Positions 62,495 through 64,000 of a stretch of DNA of 64,000 nt are shown in pieces. Position numbers and translations under genes: made by a program. Within the stretch, counting starts at the first letter, position 1, and every line of letters starts with the position of its first letter. Under the pieces are notes generated by a model, which was not told the origin of the DNA, did not search any database, and saw nothing but the letters and a program-made list of their open reading frames with translations. Source of the DNA: Hexactinellida sp. DTS-2022 (lineage: Eukaryota; Porifera; Hexactinellida); the NCBI GenBank assembly GCA_028753945.1, contig JAPNXP010000003.1, positions 3,782,001 through 3,846,000 on the forward strand, read 5' to 3'.

Positions 62495-62861
62495 GATATG
62501 GAGGCATCACGAAATTTTAATATTTTCAAGATGGCGGCCAAAAAGAGTCGGACAAAAGCCCGCTCTCGCGATTACTTGTCAAATGACCTCGTAGAGTGTT
62601 TATATGCACATAGTGTTTATATGCACCTTCATCGCACAGTCATCTCAAATGACTGTGCGATGAAGAAAGAGGGGTCACTCGATTGGGTAGAAACTATATT
62701 TGAGAATGGAATGTGTCACATTCCAGCGTTGTCAAGGAATGTCCTCCCTCCAAAACATGGTCATGTGACCCCTATAATGACTGGAAATCTTATGCTGATT
62801 ACGAATATTAGCATGAACATTTACTAAACTTCAATTGACAGAGTTAATTTGCTTTTGTATA

Positions 62862-63148
62862 CAGTATAACTCGGTTAATACGTACTTCGGCTTAGTAGGT
62901 ACTAGTTTTTTTAACCATTTAGTAAATTTATATTACGTATCTCAATATAATGTAAAGTCAGTTAGTACTGTATAAATCAAATAATCACTTTTCGTGTCTT
63001 CTATTTTGGCTATTTTGCCCTAGTCTATTTGCACGTTCATGATAACAAATTGGTATCAACCGGTGTTATTCGAATTGAAGATACTTTGAAGCGTCCAAAA
63101 ATTGTGTTCATAGTATCTGGAAATTCGCATTATCCGTGTTCGTACTAA
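62862..63148. mobile_element. pogo/Tc1-like MITE
   Basis: Left end CAGTATAACTCGGTTAATAC preceded by TA; on the right GCATTATCCGTGTTCGTACT is a weak inverse. Degenerate. Confidence 0.45.
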
Positions 63149-63154
63149 TGTATA

Positions 63155-63487
63155 TACGAGATAGAAACAAACTTCCAAATGTTATAATAGGTAAACAAGT
63201 ACGTATGCTGATTTCAAATTTCTCATTTTTTAATTTTAATATGAATATTATTGTTGTTGTTGTTGTTTACAAAAAAGGTAACAAATTAGTGAAAATTCAA
63301 AATCACCCTAGAAGTTTGCTTTGACGGGTATTGTAGCTAATCAAGTTAAAGGTATGGAAATGGTAGGAAGGGATGTTTTACTAACTCTATCATCAATGGT
63401 TTAGTGGGGAGTAAGGCCGCATAGCGGCAGTTAACTTGAGGTGCGTAGCACCGATCCGTCGCAAAGCGACCGAGACCGTTGGCTCCT
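63155..63487 (+). mobile_element. HINE-like element, 3' half
   Basis: GAAACAAACTTCCAAATGTT, TTGTTGTTGTTGTTTAC and the stem-loop end with GGTGCGTAGCACC and GTCGCAAAGCGACC followed by GAGACCG are shared with the 36.4-kb copy. The head is missing. Confidence 0.6.
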
Positions 63488-63897
63488 ATTAATAAATAAC
63501 GACTTAGAAGAGTTTATAAGTTATAACTGCAACTATTAATAATCGATGTTCACTGGGTAACTCGAATGGCAGGGGCGTATCGAGCCATTCACCTGGAGGA
63601 TGTAGTCCTCAATCAGCGCAGACTTCTACAATATTTTTCTTATAGTATAAGATCCACTATTTTCAGTAAATAGTATATACTATATACAAAAGCAAATTAA
63701 CTCTGTCAATTGAAGTTAATCAATGTTTAAGATTTCCAGTCATTATAGGGGTCACATGGCCATGTTTGGGAGGGAGGACATTCCTTGACAACGATGAAAT
63801 GTAACACATTCCATTCTCAAAAATTGTTTCTACCCTATCGAGTGACCCCTCTTTCTTCATCGCACAGTCATTTGAAAATAACTATGTGCATATAAAC

Positions 63898-64000
63898 CAG
63901 GGTTGGGTTCAAGTACATTTGAAAGTACTTAAGTACAAGTACTACTACTTTTCATATATTCAAGTACAATACAAGTACAGGTAAACTTGAAGTACTTAAG
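63898..64000. mobile_element. start of a hAT-like MITE cut by the window edge
   Basis: CAGGGTTGGGTTCAAGTACA is followed by repeated AAGTAC(A/T) motifs. The right end is outside the window. Confidence 0.55.

Larger units (their letters stand above)
62640..63893. repeat. inverted repeat of about 210-220 bases around other elements
   Basis: The left arm (62640-62860: GAAGAAAGAGGGGTCAC, GGTCATGTGACCCCTATAAT, TCAATTGACAGAGTTAATTT) recurs inverted at 63685-63893 with about ten percent difference. Between the arms lie a pogo-like MITE (62862-63148) and a HINE-like fragment (63155-63487). A perfect hairpin CATCGCACAGTCAT/ATGACTGTGCGATG is at 62631-62664. The open frame here (62462-62827) is explained by the repeat. 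Confidence 0.7.

Noticed and set aside
62462-62827. Plus-strand ORF of 121 codons beginning in the GC-rich MITE
   Set aside because: It runs from a MITE into an inverted repeat that recurs at 63.7-63.9 kb. No domain is visible.

Overview
The window looks like nuclear DNA of an animal, probably an early-branching (non-bilaterian) one. It is AT-rich. Its genes have short GT-AG introns, and the gene set includes an SRCR/EGF receptor, a class-B-like 7TM receptor, a THAP domain, FLYWCH/MULE transposase pieces and DNA ligase IV. Non-bilaterian placement is a weak inference, and no species can be named. Most of the DNA is mobile-element debris: hAT-type MITEs with 8-bp target duplications, pogo/Tc1-like MITEs with TA duplications, long-arm foldbacks, Helentron/HINE-like units and MULE remnants.

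Layout. At 1.3-4.9 kb (+) there is a broken two-exon TSR3 (18S rRNA modification) whose intron holds a broken TRIM-NHL-like gene on the other strand. At 7.8-8.8 kb (-) there is an intact RWD/RING protein. From 11.2 to 39.4 kb (-) runs one large gene. I could follow at least ten exons, and the splice phases agree across eight consecutive ones. It encodes a roughly 1,550-residue protein with a WD-like N-terminus, a helical middle, RCC1 repeats and a C-terminal Cys/His cluster. Its 14.6-kb intron contains an intact single-exon SRCR-EGF transmembrane receptor on the same strand (26.8-28.1 kb), two MULE elements and many nested MITEs. Another intron holds a 61-codon ORF on the opposite strand.

At 39.8-41.9 kb (-) is the most unusual gene: one uninterrupted 678-codon ORF that joins a prolyl-4-hydroxylase-type 2-oxoglutarate oxygenase, an F-box and an actin-related domain. 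At 46.4-47.7 kb (-) there is a decayed THAP/P-element-like transposase. At 49.5-50.4 kb (-) is the 3' exon of a 7TM receptor. A dense cluster of related repeats fills 50.4-56.2 kb. At 57.3-60.2 kb (+) is an intact two-exon DNA ligase IV of 947 residues. The last 4 kb is repeats plus a FLYWCH fragment.

The host genes do not form an operon or pathway. The best candidates for something undescribed are the oxygenase/F-box/actin-like fusion, the WD-RCC1 protein, and MULE elements bounded by inverted arrays of a short motif and carrying a C-terminal RING.
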